In this document: positions 12,260-24,990 of the stretch, in pieces
How the letters are laid out: every line of letters begins with the position of its first letter
Numbering within the stretch: position 1 is the first letter of the stretch
NCBI GenBank assembly: GCA_026874595.1
Contig: CM049306.1
Span: 77,836,142-77,900,141 of the forward strand
Origin: Sipunculus nudus
Taxonomy: Eukaryota > Annelida > Sipuncula > Golfingiida > Sipunculidae
Length of the DNA: 64,000 nucleotides
Direction of reading: 5' to 3'
Notes under the pieces: model-generated
Told to the model about the DNA's origin: nothing
Database searches by the model: none
Seen by the model: only the letters and a program-made list of their open reading frames with translations
Program-made: the position numbers and the translations under genes

Positions 12260-12790
12260 GCAGAAACTAATAAAAACACTTAATGGTCAATATCCATGCA
12301 AAGATGCATTGTGATCTCTGCATTAGTTGTTCAGATACTTCAGCTTTTGTATCAAATTGCCAATTATTCTGAGGGATACTTCGGAGTCCTATAGCTTGAA
12401 GGATATGTGAAACAGAGACCTAATTTCTGGTTTCCACAGACACTTTCCATGGGCCTCCTTGCATGACAAGAAAGAAGATTCTAGGTCCAGTTGTTACTAT
12501 TTGTACCCTGTTGACAGATAACCACATTCTTAAAAATCTCAAAAACAGAGAATAAAAAATCATAAAAATTTGAAAAAAATATAAAGGTGGCGCACCCAGT
12601 CACAATTTTCCATTATTCTAAGCTGTTCTTTGGAGTGCCATAGCTCAAAGGATATGGGCAACATAGACTTAATTTCAGGTTTCCATGGAGACTTTTCACG
12701 GGTTTCCCTGTGTGTCAAGAATGAAAATTCTAGGTCCAGTCGTTAAGATTTGTACTCTGTTGACACATAACTACTTTTGAAGTATCATAT
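12260..12790 (+). repeat. Dispersed repeat family, two tandem units (inverse of 6935-7505)
   Basis: Two units, about 12360-12545 and 12600-12775, share GGA.TTCGGAGT-type starts, TTTCCA, AAGATTCTAGGTCCAGT and TACTCTGTTGACA. They are the reverse complement of the repeat at 7015-7500. A short GGTGGCTCCACCAGTCT-type piece near 12243 may link to the arrays at 48.3 and 63 kb. Confidence 0.55.
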
Positions 12791-13744
12791 ATGAATCCTC
12801 AAAACTGGCTACAGTAATAAGGGAAATTTTAATCCAAAACAGGACTCACTCTATAATTCTGCATTAAAAATATAGTGTTCTAATAAAGGTTGACACAGGT
12901 CCAAGAATGTTTGGACCGTTGCGAGCTCAGTATTGCCGGTTTTGGACTTGGGATAAACCCCACTTATTAGTCTGAACACTTTCTTACAGCTATTTTTGAT
13001 AACAGGAGTAAATAATTTGACTCAAAGTTATTTGTGAGTATTTTATCAAAAGTTAGATTATTTATGTTTACCTGATAAAGATCACCGAGCTCAGATAGTG
13101 TATACTGTTTACACCTTGTCTTGTACCAGTAAGACTGGAAGCTTGCTTGTAGACCAACTGCTCCGGTGTTACAAACAGTTACACGTAGACGTTGGTGACG
13201 TCACACTGATATTACTTCTGGAACCAAAAGTAGTAAAGTTTTATTAACCGTAAATTTTATTACATTTTGCAGCAGAACATATGTCGCAACCTAATATAAA
13301 TGTACCTTACCATATGTTGTTAATATCTGTGATTCATAACATATTTCGTCATATTTGTTGTTTGTTTTTTTATGCCTAAAGCATGAGTCAGTATAGAACA
13401 TGAAAAATCGATCAGTTCATACATGACACAAGTAACTTGTGCTGAATATTCTGAATATTCAGAGACCTTATCACTCTACTTTCACAGATAACTCAAGTAA
13501 GCTCTTCAAAAAATAGTACTTTCACACACCAATGATACTGTTTTATTGTCTGTTTTATTGCCGGACAAGAGAGGAAAGTGCTCTCTTCGCCACATGTTGC
13601 TTTCTTTGTTGCATTCTGGTATACAATGACTGTGCACAGTCAAGCCACACGCATGATGGTGCTTGTCCATTTCGTTCTGTAGAAATGTGGCACTGAGTAC
13701 ACAGTAAGCGCCATGCGGATATGACCTCACTCTGTTAAAATTTA

Positions 13745-14261
13745 ATGTTTTTGTAGGACATAATTTTGTATGTAATGTTTGTTTTGTAAGCAAAAGTATG
13801 ACATTGTTACATTTTGCTTAAACAAAGATTGCAGATCCAGATTCAATATATAGTAACATACTGCTTTTACGTATTTTAATACAATATGCATCCGCGGATG
13901 ACCTATTATTTGTCGTTGATTTATGATGGAGAGCAAGGGTCGCGCATCGTTCAGGGATATCAATTCAAAATACATATTCTCTTTCGCACAACCCGGATAA
14001 ATTCATCATATGGGGAAATATGTGCTCTACCGATATTACATCATAAGAACAAGAAACCATCCTTTGCAATACAACCATAATCTGTATAAAGGTATTTGAT
14101 ATTTAATTTCGTACTTTTTGCCTGAAACTTCGACCTTACTGGGCAATATTAATATATTTTCTGTTTTTAATTTTGATAATGGCCAAAAGACCGGTAAATA
14201 TTCGAAAATAAGCTGTTTGTGGCAGTTAAGGAAAAATTGGAAAATATGACAGTCAGCCAAG
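13745..14261. other. 3' flank of fucosyltransferase copy A
   Basis: It matches 32400-32920, the 3' flank of the intact copy, including the GCAGATCCAGATTCAATATA-like segment and CATCATATGGGGAAATAT. This is probably 3' UTR or downstream DNA of the ancestral gene. No independent gene was seen. Confidence 0.6.
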
Positions 14262-15072
14262 CAACTAGTCGGCCCACCAACCAAATGTACCTGCAATAAT
14301 TACTATATGATGACATGAAGCAAGTATAGCCATATTAATTTAGTAATCGTTGCTTATAGAAAAGATAACATCGTCACATTTTATGACAATAAATAAGACA
14401 CATTTGTTCCGGTTTCTTAAACAGTCCATAGCCCTTTTCAAATTAGCAGCGTCAGCTAATTTTTATCCATGGCCCTCTTTGCCAACCATATCTCCCCCCC
14501 CCCCACCAGCCATATTGACGAATTTCATATTGCTAAAGTTGGAAGTAATAAGCGTTTGTAGGTTGTCTTCACTTGCATTTTGAATATGTGAATGGAATGA
14601 GAAATTTGCTCTTACTTTAACCTCAATTTTGGAAAAATACTTCAATGTGCAGTAATAACCATTCCGGATAATTGTGCTGTTCCCGTGCTATATAGATAAC
14701 CTTTCCGTGTGATTTTTATATGTGTTCGACTTTCTTTTGTAATCTGTATAAATTAGAATGTCCTTTTGTCTTGGGTCTATTTGCATGTGTGGCATTGTTG
14801 CTTCAAATACGTCGTATATAATAAAATCGGGTAGCAGGACGGCTTAAAATCCGTTTCGCTGGGCTATTTTTTTAAGAGTGATGCGTAATTAAACATGATG
14901 TTTCCATACCTACGGGCACTTGTGTAGCTGTAGTAAGACAAAATAATGTCAGCGTCTTCGGCTCAGCTGCAGGTGGTTTAAAATTCCGATATAATAAAGG
15001 TAGAAAGTAATGCTTACCAACAGGAAATCTACTAATTCCGTTCCTTTTGATATACATGAAAAGGCTCTTCAT
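14262..15072 (-). pseudogene. GT11 alpha-1,2-fucosyltransferase pseudogene A
   Basis: The minus strand from an ATG at 15070-15072 reads MKSLFMYIKRNGISRF and then PPAAEPKTLT, close to the intact copy at 32923-33876. After that the frame shifts, although the DNA stays alignable through to the C-terminal third (about 14262). The HVRRGD motif region is destroyed: the equivalent bases (14494-14512) are a C-run. About 45 bases are missing around 14378 relative to the intact copy, and the last part of the C-terminus is not recognisable below 14262. Homologous 3' flank continues to about 13745. A conserved acceptor-like pyrimidine tract plus AG lies just 5' of the ATG, as in the intact copy. This copy is non-functional. 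Confidence 0.85.
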
Positions 15073-15157
15073 TTCCTGTATATCTAAAGGGGAAAAGTTT
15101 GTACGATGTTGCATATTTATATTGCTGCAAACAGAAGAAAAGTGCATGTTTCGCCGT

Positions 15158-15219
<62 letters not shown>

Positions 15220-15712
15220 CCTATATACCTACTCCAGTTGGTTAGATATATTACGTTTTACCTTCTTGTTATTTTGGTTTTCGGTGAGCAACAATATAAA
15301 ACAGGTTTCTCGAAAGCTTTTTAAGGATAACTTGCAAGTGACAACCCATCCTTTTTGAATCTCCGCTCATCCTTTTGGATCTCCCGTATTTCCCTTTTTT
15401 TATTATAACTGGTATCGTCCTCTCCTCGGGGTTTAAAAGGTACTGTCTTCAAAACATTTCATGGGAAGGTTAAATGTTGGATCCCAAGTTCATGTCCGTT
15501 GCTTGCTTATATTTTGTTCAAATGTGTTTAAACGTTGCCAATGTCGCTTATAACTGGAACATATATAACTAAATATGCTCTTGTGAATCCTGGTTGTTTT
15601 TGGTATAGCTATCAAATTAAGGGTTTACAATAAAATTGGCATTTCATATCGACCTGGGCCTTTCCTATGGAAGAGATTGTAGTGAATCGGGTGCATTCCA
15701 ATGATTCGCCGT

Positions 15713-15761
<49 letters not shown>

Positions 15762-15870
15762 ATCTATATACTTACCCCAGTTGATGAGATATGTCATGTT
15801 TTACCTTTTTTCGGTTTGTAAGTAAGGTTTTTAAAAGGATTACTTGCAAGTAACAATCCATTTTTGGATT
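15073..15870 (-). repeat. Upstream region of copy A, internally duplicated, with two (TA)n tracts
   Basis: Two related stretches, about 15140-15345 and 15700-15860, each begin TTCGCCGTCAATATATA. They continue CTCCAGTTG, GAGATAT and CTTGCAAGT. Each holds a (TA)n tract, at 15161-15214 and 15714-15757. The same doubled arrangement is upstream of the copy at 27.0 kb (27110 and 27605). The intact copy shows the first anchor at 33967, with only about 10 bases of TA. Confidence 0.7.
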
Positions 15871-16960
15871 CTGAATCTGAATTGCCGTATAAAGGTATAC
15901 ATCAGAGGATTCTATGCCATTGTAACAGACAACTTCGTCTTTTTAATAGAACTATTCATTGGTATTAGGGGGCGGCTTTTTCCTGTAACTGATTTCGATC
16001 AGGTTTTAGAACCATGACTGATGTGAAACGTTTCGCAGCAATTTCCTGTGAATCCTAGTTGAGGTTATTTGTCATCATTGACTAATTATTGTTTGTATAA
16101 TATTTTTGGTACCAACTACAAAAAAGTGGTAGTCTCACGCGTTTCTCAAATAATGAAAGCAATTTCTCCAAATTGTAAAATGATTAAGGAAGGAATTCAG
16201 GAAGGAAGGACAAAAATAAGAAAGCAGTGAAGGCATTTTTAACTTATGTCTCACATGATAGGTTTTCTGGCAAACTGAAGGTTGTGTCAGTGTCTTGAAT
16301 TGTAACACGTATTATCTTGTTAAATTCTTAAATATAAACAACCATGATATCAATGTAAAATTTTAAATTGAGTTTTACACAAGAGTTATCTTACTTGTAG
16401 GCCAGTTGGAATGGTGTTTGCTCAATTTACACTGCTCCTGGTTTAGAAGCCAGAGGCCAAAATCGAACCTGAGCGGTCTTCGCCTGACAAATTATGCAAC
16501 GTGTATATTGGTAAAAAAGAACATTAATGATCGAACTACATTTTACTACCAACGAATATTCCACAAAAGTCTTGTGTTAATATGTTCATTTTAACATGTT
16601 ATATAATATGAAATGTGGGAGGTGCAGCAAAATGAAAACACAAAACAACCAACTAGGCACGGAAAAAAACAATAACCGGTTGTATGAGTCCATTGAATGG
16701 CCAGTAGTACCTACGGTCCAAATAACTGGAAATCGATTATGGTATTTAGATACCAATCAGTTTTCTGATTGGTTGAATGTCATCATTTAACAGTTTCCAT
16801 TTTGTAATCATATCATGGTATATCATTTTGTTGTTAATGCCTCTTTCCAACACAACTGTAACATTAAGGCTGATGGTGAAATATAATGTTTATCATAATG
16901 TTTAATATAATGACCTCGGGTTTTTTTATGGAAGTTGTGTCTTTGAACAAATACTGAGTT
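15871..16960. other. Duplicated spacer, no gene seen
   Basis: It matches about 34430-35290. Shared landmarks are ATTCTATGCCATTG / ATTCTATGTCATTG and the TGTGAAACGTTTCGCAGCAA-like segment near 16022. Only short non-conserved ORFs are present. Confidence 0.6.
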
Positions 16961-17339
16961 ATGGAGTCACGTAAATAATGGTGAATAATCTATATAATTA
17001 TTATGAAGTTGAGTTTTTTCTAGACCAATGTGTACCTGCTTCCGTTCTGAATTGACCCTCCAAATTCGGTAGACCTATCGGTGTTGTGCTCTTCCAGGTC
17101 AAGTTTGTTTTATTTAGAGGGATTATGCCCTATTAAGCTGAATAATTAATAATTTTAATATTTCCCCATTAGGTGCCCCTATTTCTTTTGGGCTGCAATG
17201 TCCTGCACGCCTGTGACGCTTTTTCAGGAGGCGCCTCGGGGATTTTCATTGGCATGTTAAGACCGTGGGCAGAGCGCATGTCCTGCCAAATGGCATTTCC
17301 GTGCAATTCGCAGTCACGCGGGTGCACTATAATCTCCAT

Positions 17340-18690
17340 GGATCCCCCATATCCATCGTAACGCCTGAAAAGGAATTTTCTCTCTCAAAAAGAAGTTAAG
17401 ACCACATGTCTCCGCTCTCAATGCGAGGGTTTTTCAGTTTGGTCAAAACAGGGCACTGAGACCCGGGTTGACAATTTTTTATGGATTGCAGGTATGTTGA
17501 TTTTTATACATTCAAAAATATCTATCCATGATAAGCATGGATTCAAAAGTTCGGCCGCGTTATGTGTTTTATGAAGTTTTATTTTTCAAAAATAAGCCCC
17601 ACACCTCAATTTTCATTCGGGTTGGGTGAGCGTAGGGTCTGGGGGAGGGGCTGGTTCACATATATTTGTTAAGATCCGTTGTTTGTAGGGACGTTAAAAC
17701 ATGAAAAAAATTATATCCAGTATATCTTTAAATTGATAACAAACTAGAATATGTATTCAGGGCGTACAGACCTCCACCGGAATATCCTTTAATATCAGTC
17801 ATGTGTTCACGTGTATGCGTTTCACCTGTGAACACTGTCATGCACTTACACGAGTTCACCTTTCTTGTGGTAGAACAAGTAAATGCGAATAGGTGGCGCC
17901 CACACGGGGGCAAAGGAATGGTCCTTTGTCTTAATGGTGTATAAAAAACTGTATATTGTGGTGATTCTTATTACCTCCAAAAGGAAATGTACTATTGATT
18001 TGGCTTTACCCTAACCCTCTACAAATATTCAGCAAAACATTTTTCACCTGTCACGTTTATTAAGGACGCGACCTGTAATCCCCACTGAACCAATTTCCAT
18101 TATATCGCCTGTTCAGGAACTGAACTCTGTCAAAAGGAAGTAAAAAGTTTAAATTCAAGCGCCGAACACATTTCCACATTAATAATTTAATAGGGAACAC
18201 TTTTTTTGAATGAACACAAAGGGCTGAGACCCGGCCTTTACACGATAAGCGTTCAATAGGATTACAGGTTTTACAGGTTTACAGATTTTTTATACAGTTA
18301 TGGGTTGTTTGAAAAAAAGGAAGCCCGGGGGGGGGGGGGGGGGGGGGCATTGCACACACTTCTTAGGGTACTCGATCTCTTGGGGACTTTGAAACCCCCT
18401 CCAGAATCTGCTAATCAGTCGTTCGTTCATATGTGCACGTTTCATGTAAGACATTGTCATGGTCCGGAAACATGTGTTCAGCATGCAAGTGTCAGAACAA
18501 CTGCATACGAATTGCGTACTCGGGGACAAAGAAATAACCCTTATAATTATTCCTTCGTGGAATTGTGATTATGGCACTTAAGGAATAATATATTAAGATG
18601 ATTCCGATTACCTCCAAAAATGTAATGGATTTCGGATGCAGTTTACTCTACCCCTCTACAAATTTTCAGCAAAATCTGTATATTACATTT
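17340..18690 (+). repeat. Tandem duplication of about 0.7 kb, two diverged units
   Basis: Unit 1 (about 17370-18050) and unit 2 (about 18100-18685) share several landmarks in order. These are GGGC(A)CTGAGACCCGG, ACCTCCAAAA.G.AATGTA and ACCCCTCTACAAAT(A/T)TTCAGCAAAA. Between the landmarks they are diverged. A G-run of about 20 bases occurs at 18328-18348. This array lies in the 2.5 kb present only in duplicon unit 1. No coding gene was supported. Confidence 0.65.
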
Positions 18691-19475
18691 TGAGTTAATT
18701 TGCTGAAAGACAATGCAACTAACCAAGGTCGAAGTGGCTTCTTTGCTAAATGCTTTCATCCAAATATATCAACCTGCTTTCTTTTTATCTGGGAGAGTTG
18801 TCAAGTTTGCTTAAGGCATGCTTATTCCATGACAATTTACGATACTTTAACCAACAATTTAATACTGATTGAATACATTTTCAATCTTTTCACATTGGCA
18901 TCTATACGTTTTGCGTTAAAGAGACTTGACACATGCAGGCATATACAAATAACGCATGTGCCTGTTAACATGCCTTAAACTATACCCTCAACAGACTAAA
19001 CTTAATAAACATCGTGTTTCACGGTGTCGCAGCTTGAATAATACAAAGTATCTTTCATATAATTTGACAGTAGAATGCCTCCTTATACAATCTTGAAAAA
19101 TATACGATATTTCCCAACAAATAAAGCTTTCTTTATCCAGAAAAAAACTTCTCACTTAAAAATTCGAAGACCCTGTATATGCCTCACGTCTCTTTCCAAA
19201 TTTGTTTTTTTTTTGGTGATATTTCTGGAATAGAATAATATTTCTTTCTATGTTTTTATTTTGGGGAGAGTGTTCCTTGAGAATTCTAGCAGAGGTTATC
19301 TTTATATCATATAAAAGAAACACATGACAAAAGTTCCTGCAAAAACATTAGGATTAAAATATGCGTCGTTTAGTTCCTATCATCTCACTATGAAAATATA
19401 TGCATCAGAAAGAACCGTATTTTCCACGGGTGCAGCTAGTAAATAAATGAATGAGACAAACCACGTTATTTCAGA
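18690..19475. other. No gene seen
   Basis: AT-rich sequence private to duplicon unit 1. The 92-codon open stretch at 18700-18978 has no motif that I recognise. Confidence 0.5.
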
Positions 19476-19479
19476 TTTA

Positions 19480-19918
19480 TAAAAAAAAAGTTAATTTAAT
19501 ATCCGTATATTGTGATACTTTTAGAAAACTAATCAACTCTGCTGCTCACACCGTATACTAGCAAACTTCGTTTTCCTTTCTGAGAAAACGACAATATCTC
19601 AAGTAACTTCGTGAAGAAGTAAAAATGGTCGAATGAACATTTTGATTAATGTCACAACAATCTTTGTAACACTTGCTGCTCTTATATAAAACGCTTAGAC
19701 ATAATCCTGAATAACAACAAATGTACAATACTGGAATGATTTTCATGAAATCTTAAATAATTTCGAGTTAAAAATAATCATAATAACTATCAGACATAAT
19801 TAGTATTCCATCTATATAATAATATATTCACTAGAGTCAACATAAAATGACTGGAACAATTAATAACACAACCATTAATGGTTATATCACGTGCTAACGA
19901 CTACCAGCAGTGCCTGTA

Positions 19919-19974
<56 letters not shown>

Positions 19975-21845
19975 GGAGACAGAGGAACCTTTTTTTATTA
20001 AAAAAAAGAATATAACGACATACTTATTAAGCTAACACTGGCTTTACATGGATAGGGAAGAAAAGGGGTAAAGTTAGGAGATAAATATTGATAATGGCAG
20101 CATTAGAGGGATAAATGAATATGTAATATATAGAGAATTTTATTAAGACTCAACGTTTTATGTGGTTGAAAAAAAATTAAGATAAATCTAAAATGACTTG
20201 AAGATGTTCTTTGAATTTTTCTGCCAATTCACAGAATGATTAATGGAATGTGAGTATGATGTTTATTTATAAAATAAAGAAGCAGAAATATATATAAGGG
20301 TCTGGTAATATGGAAAAAAACTTAATATAAAAATAACAGCAGCAGGAGCAGGACAATTGTATACAAACAAGATGTGCAAAGACTATGGGGATATCGTAAG
20401 TTTTCGTAACTGGGCTAACCAAGGGGCAAAAAATGTTGATATCCTTGTTTGTAGAACAATAGTACTTCAAATAAAGAGTAGCAAAGTCTGAGAGTCACAC
20501 GGGTATTGAGGTAGACTATCAACACCATACATGTAACATTAAACATGGGACCAGAAGTTTTTTAAATGTGGTATCGTTACAGCTCCATCCTTTAGATATT
20601 GCCACACAGACTTTTTTGTACATTTGTTACTCAAATGCCCAACATTTCAGCAGTTTTGGACAACCACCAGTGATCTATTTTGTATACCAATATATTTTAT
20701 TACAGAAAGAAATATTATTCTTGGAATATCAGATAATATTAAGAGAAAATATGGTGATTTTACATGTTATATATTATATTTATACTATGAATGATTTGCA
20801 TATATAATATATGGATATATTTAAAGGGCTTTTAGGAGGAGGTAAAAAAAAAGTTCAATTGGATATCACTCGTTGGAAGCATTTTAGATTAAATACATAT
20901 TAGACAAATAAATTATCGACCTGAATCCAAAAGTTAAAGAAAATGAAATATATAAGTACTTTACAGAACCCCATTCGTTCTTTTGGTCCAGTAAACATGA
21001 TAATCGTACAGTTGTATCAGACAGCCCTGACACTCACTTGGGTTACGTAAAAGACAATTCCAGGGAACCTGTGATTATCCTTTTGGTTCTATGGCTTCTA
21101 TTGTTAAACCATCTTGTGTTAAAACATTTCCTGGGAAGAATAAATGCCGGACTCCAAATTTACATATGTTGCTTGTTCACTTAATACATGATAAAAGCTT
21201 TGGTTATGCAGCTCTTTTGTCTGTTCAGATTATAATATTATATATGGATATATCCATAATGGGGTTCAAAAGTATTTTATTTGAAATAATTGTGTTTGTA
21301 ATGGATTACATTTTCTAATCCTTAAAAGTAATTGTAATTGTAAAAGTGATTATTGGGTCATTTTCTTTTCAATAACTTTTGGCATTTATGGCTCGTGAAT
21401 AATTCTGTACTGCCTGTCAACATACTTCCTATGGTTGTAACTTTTTGCTCACTTTCTAAAAAGGCACATATACATTTGAAATAATGTTTTCCATCACAAA
21501 CTACTGGTTTATTTAACTGAATACAAGAGTCTCCGAAGAAAACCATCCCTATGTAAAAACTTTAGGTAACCCCCCACCCCATCCCCCAAATTCATGTTAA
21601 CCCCCCCCCCCCACTCCCAATTACAGTTTACCATATAGACTAGTATTTACCTAATTGCAGGTTTTACCTATCACCCCTTTAGATTAACCCCTCGCTGATT
21701 TAATGAAATGATAAATTGTAATGCGTTTATCTTTGAATAATGAATATTTATCATGCCATGTATGTGAATACTGTCTTTGTCACCATTCGCTGGTTTGTTT
21801 ATAGGCATCTTTAGTAAAAAATTGAGGAAAGGGTTTGAAGACATT
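19480..21845. repeat. Duplicated spacer block (partner 35300-37985)
   Basis: Non-coding stretch shared between the two duplicons. It contains (TA)n at 19921-19971, a TAATTGTAATTGTAA low-complexity piece near 21325, and C-runs at 21570-21615 in a setting of repeated AGGTTACC-like words. No gene was supported. Confidence 0.75.
19921..19971. repeat. (TA)n microsatellite
   Basis: About 50 bases of TA following GCCTGTAAGACTA. The duplicate site at 35683-35728 is also expanded but carries a TATATGTATA start. Confidence 0.95.
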
Positions 21846-22100
21846 AGGTCAAATCGACTATTCCTAGAAGGGAAGCGTAATTAACAGTATGTTTCCCAGG
21901 CCACGAAGTGTTGTGTCGGCTGAAATGAGACAACGGGCATTTGCCTGGTTCTTGGGCCTGAGGTCTAACGGTTCATAAAAACACCATGTCAAGAAAGTAA
22001 TAAGGGTGCTTATAAAGAATAACATGATGAAACGACTGCTCCTTTGAAAATATTTGGATCGGTTTTCTATTGGTCTGCAATTCTGAAATCGAAATAACAT
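21845..22100 (-). pseudogene. GT11 fucosyltransferase pseudogene B (5' fragment)
   Basis: From an ATG at 22098-22100 the minus strand reads MLFRFQNC, then a hydrophobic stretch (FIMLFFISTLITFLTW) fitting a type II signal anchor, FYEPLDLRPKN, and SADTTLRGLGNI. The last is the conserved GLGN segment near the start of the catalytic domain. The N-terminus is closest to copy C (29213-30151). Homology to the family stops at about residue 80, at the edge of the block shared with 35300-37985. The gene was therefore cut by that rearrangement and lacks the HVRRGD and later motifs. Confidence 0.8.
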
Positions 22101-22185
22101 TGTACAGACATTTTGAAAATATTACATTGCCGGTCATTTGAGGAAAAGATGACTCTTATTTGTAACCGGAGTTAAAGAAAACTGT

Positions 22186-22362
22186 AGTGGATCCGGACTA
22201 AAAGACCACCTGTTTAATAAGACCACCTGTCTAAGGCAACCATTGGGTGAACTAATTAATAAACATTGGTTAAAACTAACATGTCTAATAAGACCACCTG
22301 TGAATTAAGACCACTTTTGGCCAGTCCAAAAACGATTGGACCCAAAACTCAGGTTTCACTGT
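22186..22362. repeat. MITE-like repeat with AAGACCACCTG words, copy 1
   Basis: It starts near CTGTAGTGGATCC and ends near CAGGTTTCACTGT, which may be a short imperfect terminal inverted repeat of pogo/Tigger type (CAGTGAAACCT). Inside, AAGACCACCTG occurs several times. A copy with the same order lies at 30180-30345. The class is an inference from the terminal words. Confidence 0.45.
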
Positions 22363-22599
22363 CTTAATATAGATTAGGAAATTCCGCATTCTCCCTAAGG
22401 TAGATTATTACTAATGAATAAACAACATTTTGAGGAATGCATGCAAGCAGTTGAAAAAACTTCAATTTAACTTAAAATAAGATGTTTCGTCGACTCTTGC
22501 CTCAAAGGATAATAAGAGCCGTATTACAAATATAGAGATAATGCTGATCGGCTTACAGTCACAACAAGGACGATAAGACACTGATATTAGCTATCAATG

Positions 22600-23427
22600 A
22601 CTACAGTGATAAGGGAAATTTTAATCCATAACTGGACTAGCTCTATAATTCTGCATTATAACTGTAGTGTTCTTATAAAGTTTGACACAGTTCTAAGAAA
22701 GGTGGGACCTGTACGAGCACAGTTTTGCCGGTTTATGACTCCATACTTATAAGTCTGAACACCTTCCTACAGCTATTTTGATAGCCGGTCTTTATTGTTT
22801 GCCTCACTGTTGTTTGTGAGTATTTTGTCAAAAGGGAGATCATTTATGCTTACCTGATTAAGACCCCCAAGCTCAGAAAGCGTATACTGTATACCTTGTC
22901 TCTGCACCAGTATGACTGGAGGCTTTTTTGGTGACCAGCTGCTACGGTGTTACAAACAGTTACCCGTAGACGTTGGTGATGTCACACTTATAAAACGTCT
23001 AGGGCCAAAAGTAGTGAAATTTCATAATCTGTCAGTTCTATTGCAGTTTGCTGCAAACCATATGTCGCAAACTAATATAAATATACCTTACCATATGTCG
23101 TTTGGTATTTCTGTATGTGAATCATAACATTATTCTTCATACTGGTTGTTCGCTTATTGTAAGTAGAGCATAGATCATTAAAATCGACCGGTTCATACAA
23201 GTAAATTGTGCTGAATATTCTGAATATTCAGAGACCTTATCACTCTACTTTTACAGATAAATCAAGACACTTCAAAACCTAGCACTTTTACACACCAATG
23301 ATATTATTTAATTGTCAGTTTCATTGCCGGGCTTTGTGTCACAGAGCATAGGGCCGTCATTTGCAACGTGATGCTTTCTTTTTGCATTCTGGTGTACGAG
23401 TGACTGTGCACAGTGAGGCCACACGCA
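22600..23427. repeat. Intergene block X, second of three copies
   Basis: The three copies are 12820-13745, 22600-23427 and 30540-31740. They share AAGGGAAATTTTAA, TACAAACAGTTAC, CGTAGACGTTGGTGA and GTCACACT, CATATGTCGCAA, and GACTGTGCACAGT. Copies 1 and 3 contain a full CRE-type TGACGTCA (13197 and 30940). Here it is TGATGTCA. This copy ends abruptly at 23427, where LINE sequence begins. No coding gene was seen. Confidence 0.75.
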
Positions 23428-24030
23428 GAGCAAGGATAAAGCTTTTGTCATAATCTTATAATCAATATTTAATAAAGAAATAGGACGCCAGTTTTTAATT
23501 TTATCCTATCTTTGTCTGTCTTTTCAACCAGAGTGATAACTGCTTGTTTCTGTGATGATGTCAAACTACCAGTATCCAAGGAATAATTAAAGCTATTAAC
23601 CATCACCAATCCTAGTTTTCCCGAAAATGGATAATAAATTCTGCTGACAAACCATCATTTCCTGGAGATTTATTCTTTTTAAAAGGTTTTAATGCTTTAA
23701 AACATTCTTCCAAAGACAAACATCCCTCACACATTTCCTGTTTATCAGGTGAAAGGTTTGGAATGTATTTATTCCTAAAAAAAATCATTAAAATCTATAT
23801 TTTCTTTTTGACATTGTTTTGAGGCATATAGATTTTCAAAGAATCTTTTTCTTCCTCTAAAATATTCTTAGTTCCTATTATAATGTGTCCATCCTCATCT
23901 ATTAATTTCTAAATTTGTTTCCTAATTCCATTTCTTTTTTTCTAGATTATAAAAATACTTTGTACTTTTTTCTCCTTGTTCAATCCATCTAATTTTTGCC
24001 CTGGTTATTATTCCTTCAGTTTTTGCATTA
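23428..24030 (-). pseudogene. LINE reverse transcriptase relic (N-terminal part)
   Basis: In minus-strand frames I read RAKIRWIEQGEKSTKYFYNL, then KSPGNDGLSAEF and KNWRPISLLNIDYKIMTKAL. These are the fingers-side motifs of L1/Tx1-type reverse transcriptase. The catalytic YADD box is absent because the element is cut at 23428. Frame interruptions are present. Confidence 0.8.
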
Positions 24031-24249
24031 TATAAATCCCATAATTCATTATTAAGTTGTTTGTATCTTTCTATTTCCTCCTCTTTATCTTCTATCTCTT
24101 GTATTTCCCCGATCTAACAAATTTATCTCTCTCGTGTTTCCCTACATTTAGTTCTTGCATACCTTATGGTTTCTTTTCTGATTTTGTATTTTAGAAACTC
24201 CCAGCGTAGGTTTGGATTATCATTATTATCATAACCATTAATCCAGCTT

Positions 24250-24990
24250 TGAAAACATCAAGTCTAAATAAACCTTGTCCTGTAAGAGCTTATTATTAAA
24301 TTTAAATTTCCAGTAACCTTTTCCCCTTCTCTCTGATATATCTTCTTTAAAAGAGAGTATTACTCCAGAATGATCTGATTTAAAAGCAGGAATTATTTGA
24401 ACATCTGACAGTCTGTCTTGTAGTTCTGAAGATATAAGAAAATAATCTATTCTGGTATAAATTTTTTTTCGAATTTTGTCTCCATGTATATTTATATTAA
24501 TAAGGGTGTTTAATTCTCCAGATATCTTGTAAGTCTAATCCTTCTTTTATATTGATTATTTCATTTATTGCTCTTGTTTTAAGGATGACTGATCCACCTG
24601 TTTTATCATCTCGAGTAAGAGCTGTATTCCAGTCTCCTCCCATCAGTATATTATCCTCTTGTTTCACATTGAATAATTCTAATTTTTTAATAATTTCTTT
24701 GAAAAACACAACATGCTTAGACTCATCATTTGGAGAGTATATATTTATGATAATTATAAATGTTGTTTCATTAACTTCTAATTGCAAAATAATGAATCTT
24801 CCCTCCTCATCTTTATATGTCTCTTTATATTTGCACTGTAAATTTCCCGATATGTAACAAGCTACCCCTCGACTATGTGTACTACCGTGACTCATTATAA
24901 CTATCCTCCCCATTCATTTTTTCCACGTTATTTCATCCCCTGGCTCACTGTAGGTTTCGTATAATGTTTTTTCTTTCTTTGTAAAATTTG
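24250..24990 (-). pseudogene. LINE APE-type endonuclease relic
   Basis: The longest open part (24913-24497) reads SHGSTHSRGVACYI, then INIYSPNDESKHVVFF and NILMGGDWNTAL, with the catalytic GDWN. After 24497 the frame continues with IHGDKIRKKIYTRIDYFLIS, giving the RIDY motif, and FKSDHSGVILSF, giving the SDH catalytic motif. These are the conserved motifs of the LINE apurinic-like endonuclease, in order. An upstream stop separates EITWKK from MGRIVIM. One frame break was seen near 24490. Later LINE sequence (RAKIRWIEQGEKSTKYF) begins near 24010. Confidence 0.85.

Larger units (their letters stand above)
12820..21850 (-). repeat. Fucosyltransferase-bearing duplicon, unit 1
   Basis: This unit aligns by eye with 30540-37985. 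Blocks 12820-13745, 13745-15072, 15073-16950 and 19480-21850 match 30540-31740, 32400-33876, 33877-35290 and 35300-37985 in the same order. Unit 1 has an extra 2.5 kb (about 16960-19475) containing its own tandem duplication. Unit 2 has about 650 bases extra at 31.75-32.4 kb. Divergence is clearly greater than in the 1-8640 duplication, so this is an older event. Confidence 0.8.

Noticed and set aside
15032-15358. Open frames with long alternating Ile-Tyr runs, also at 15612, 39843, 47113 and 47156
   Set aside because: These are translations of (TA)n microsatellites.
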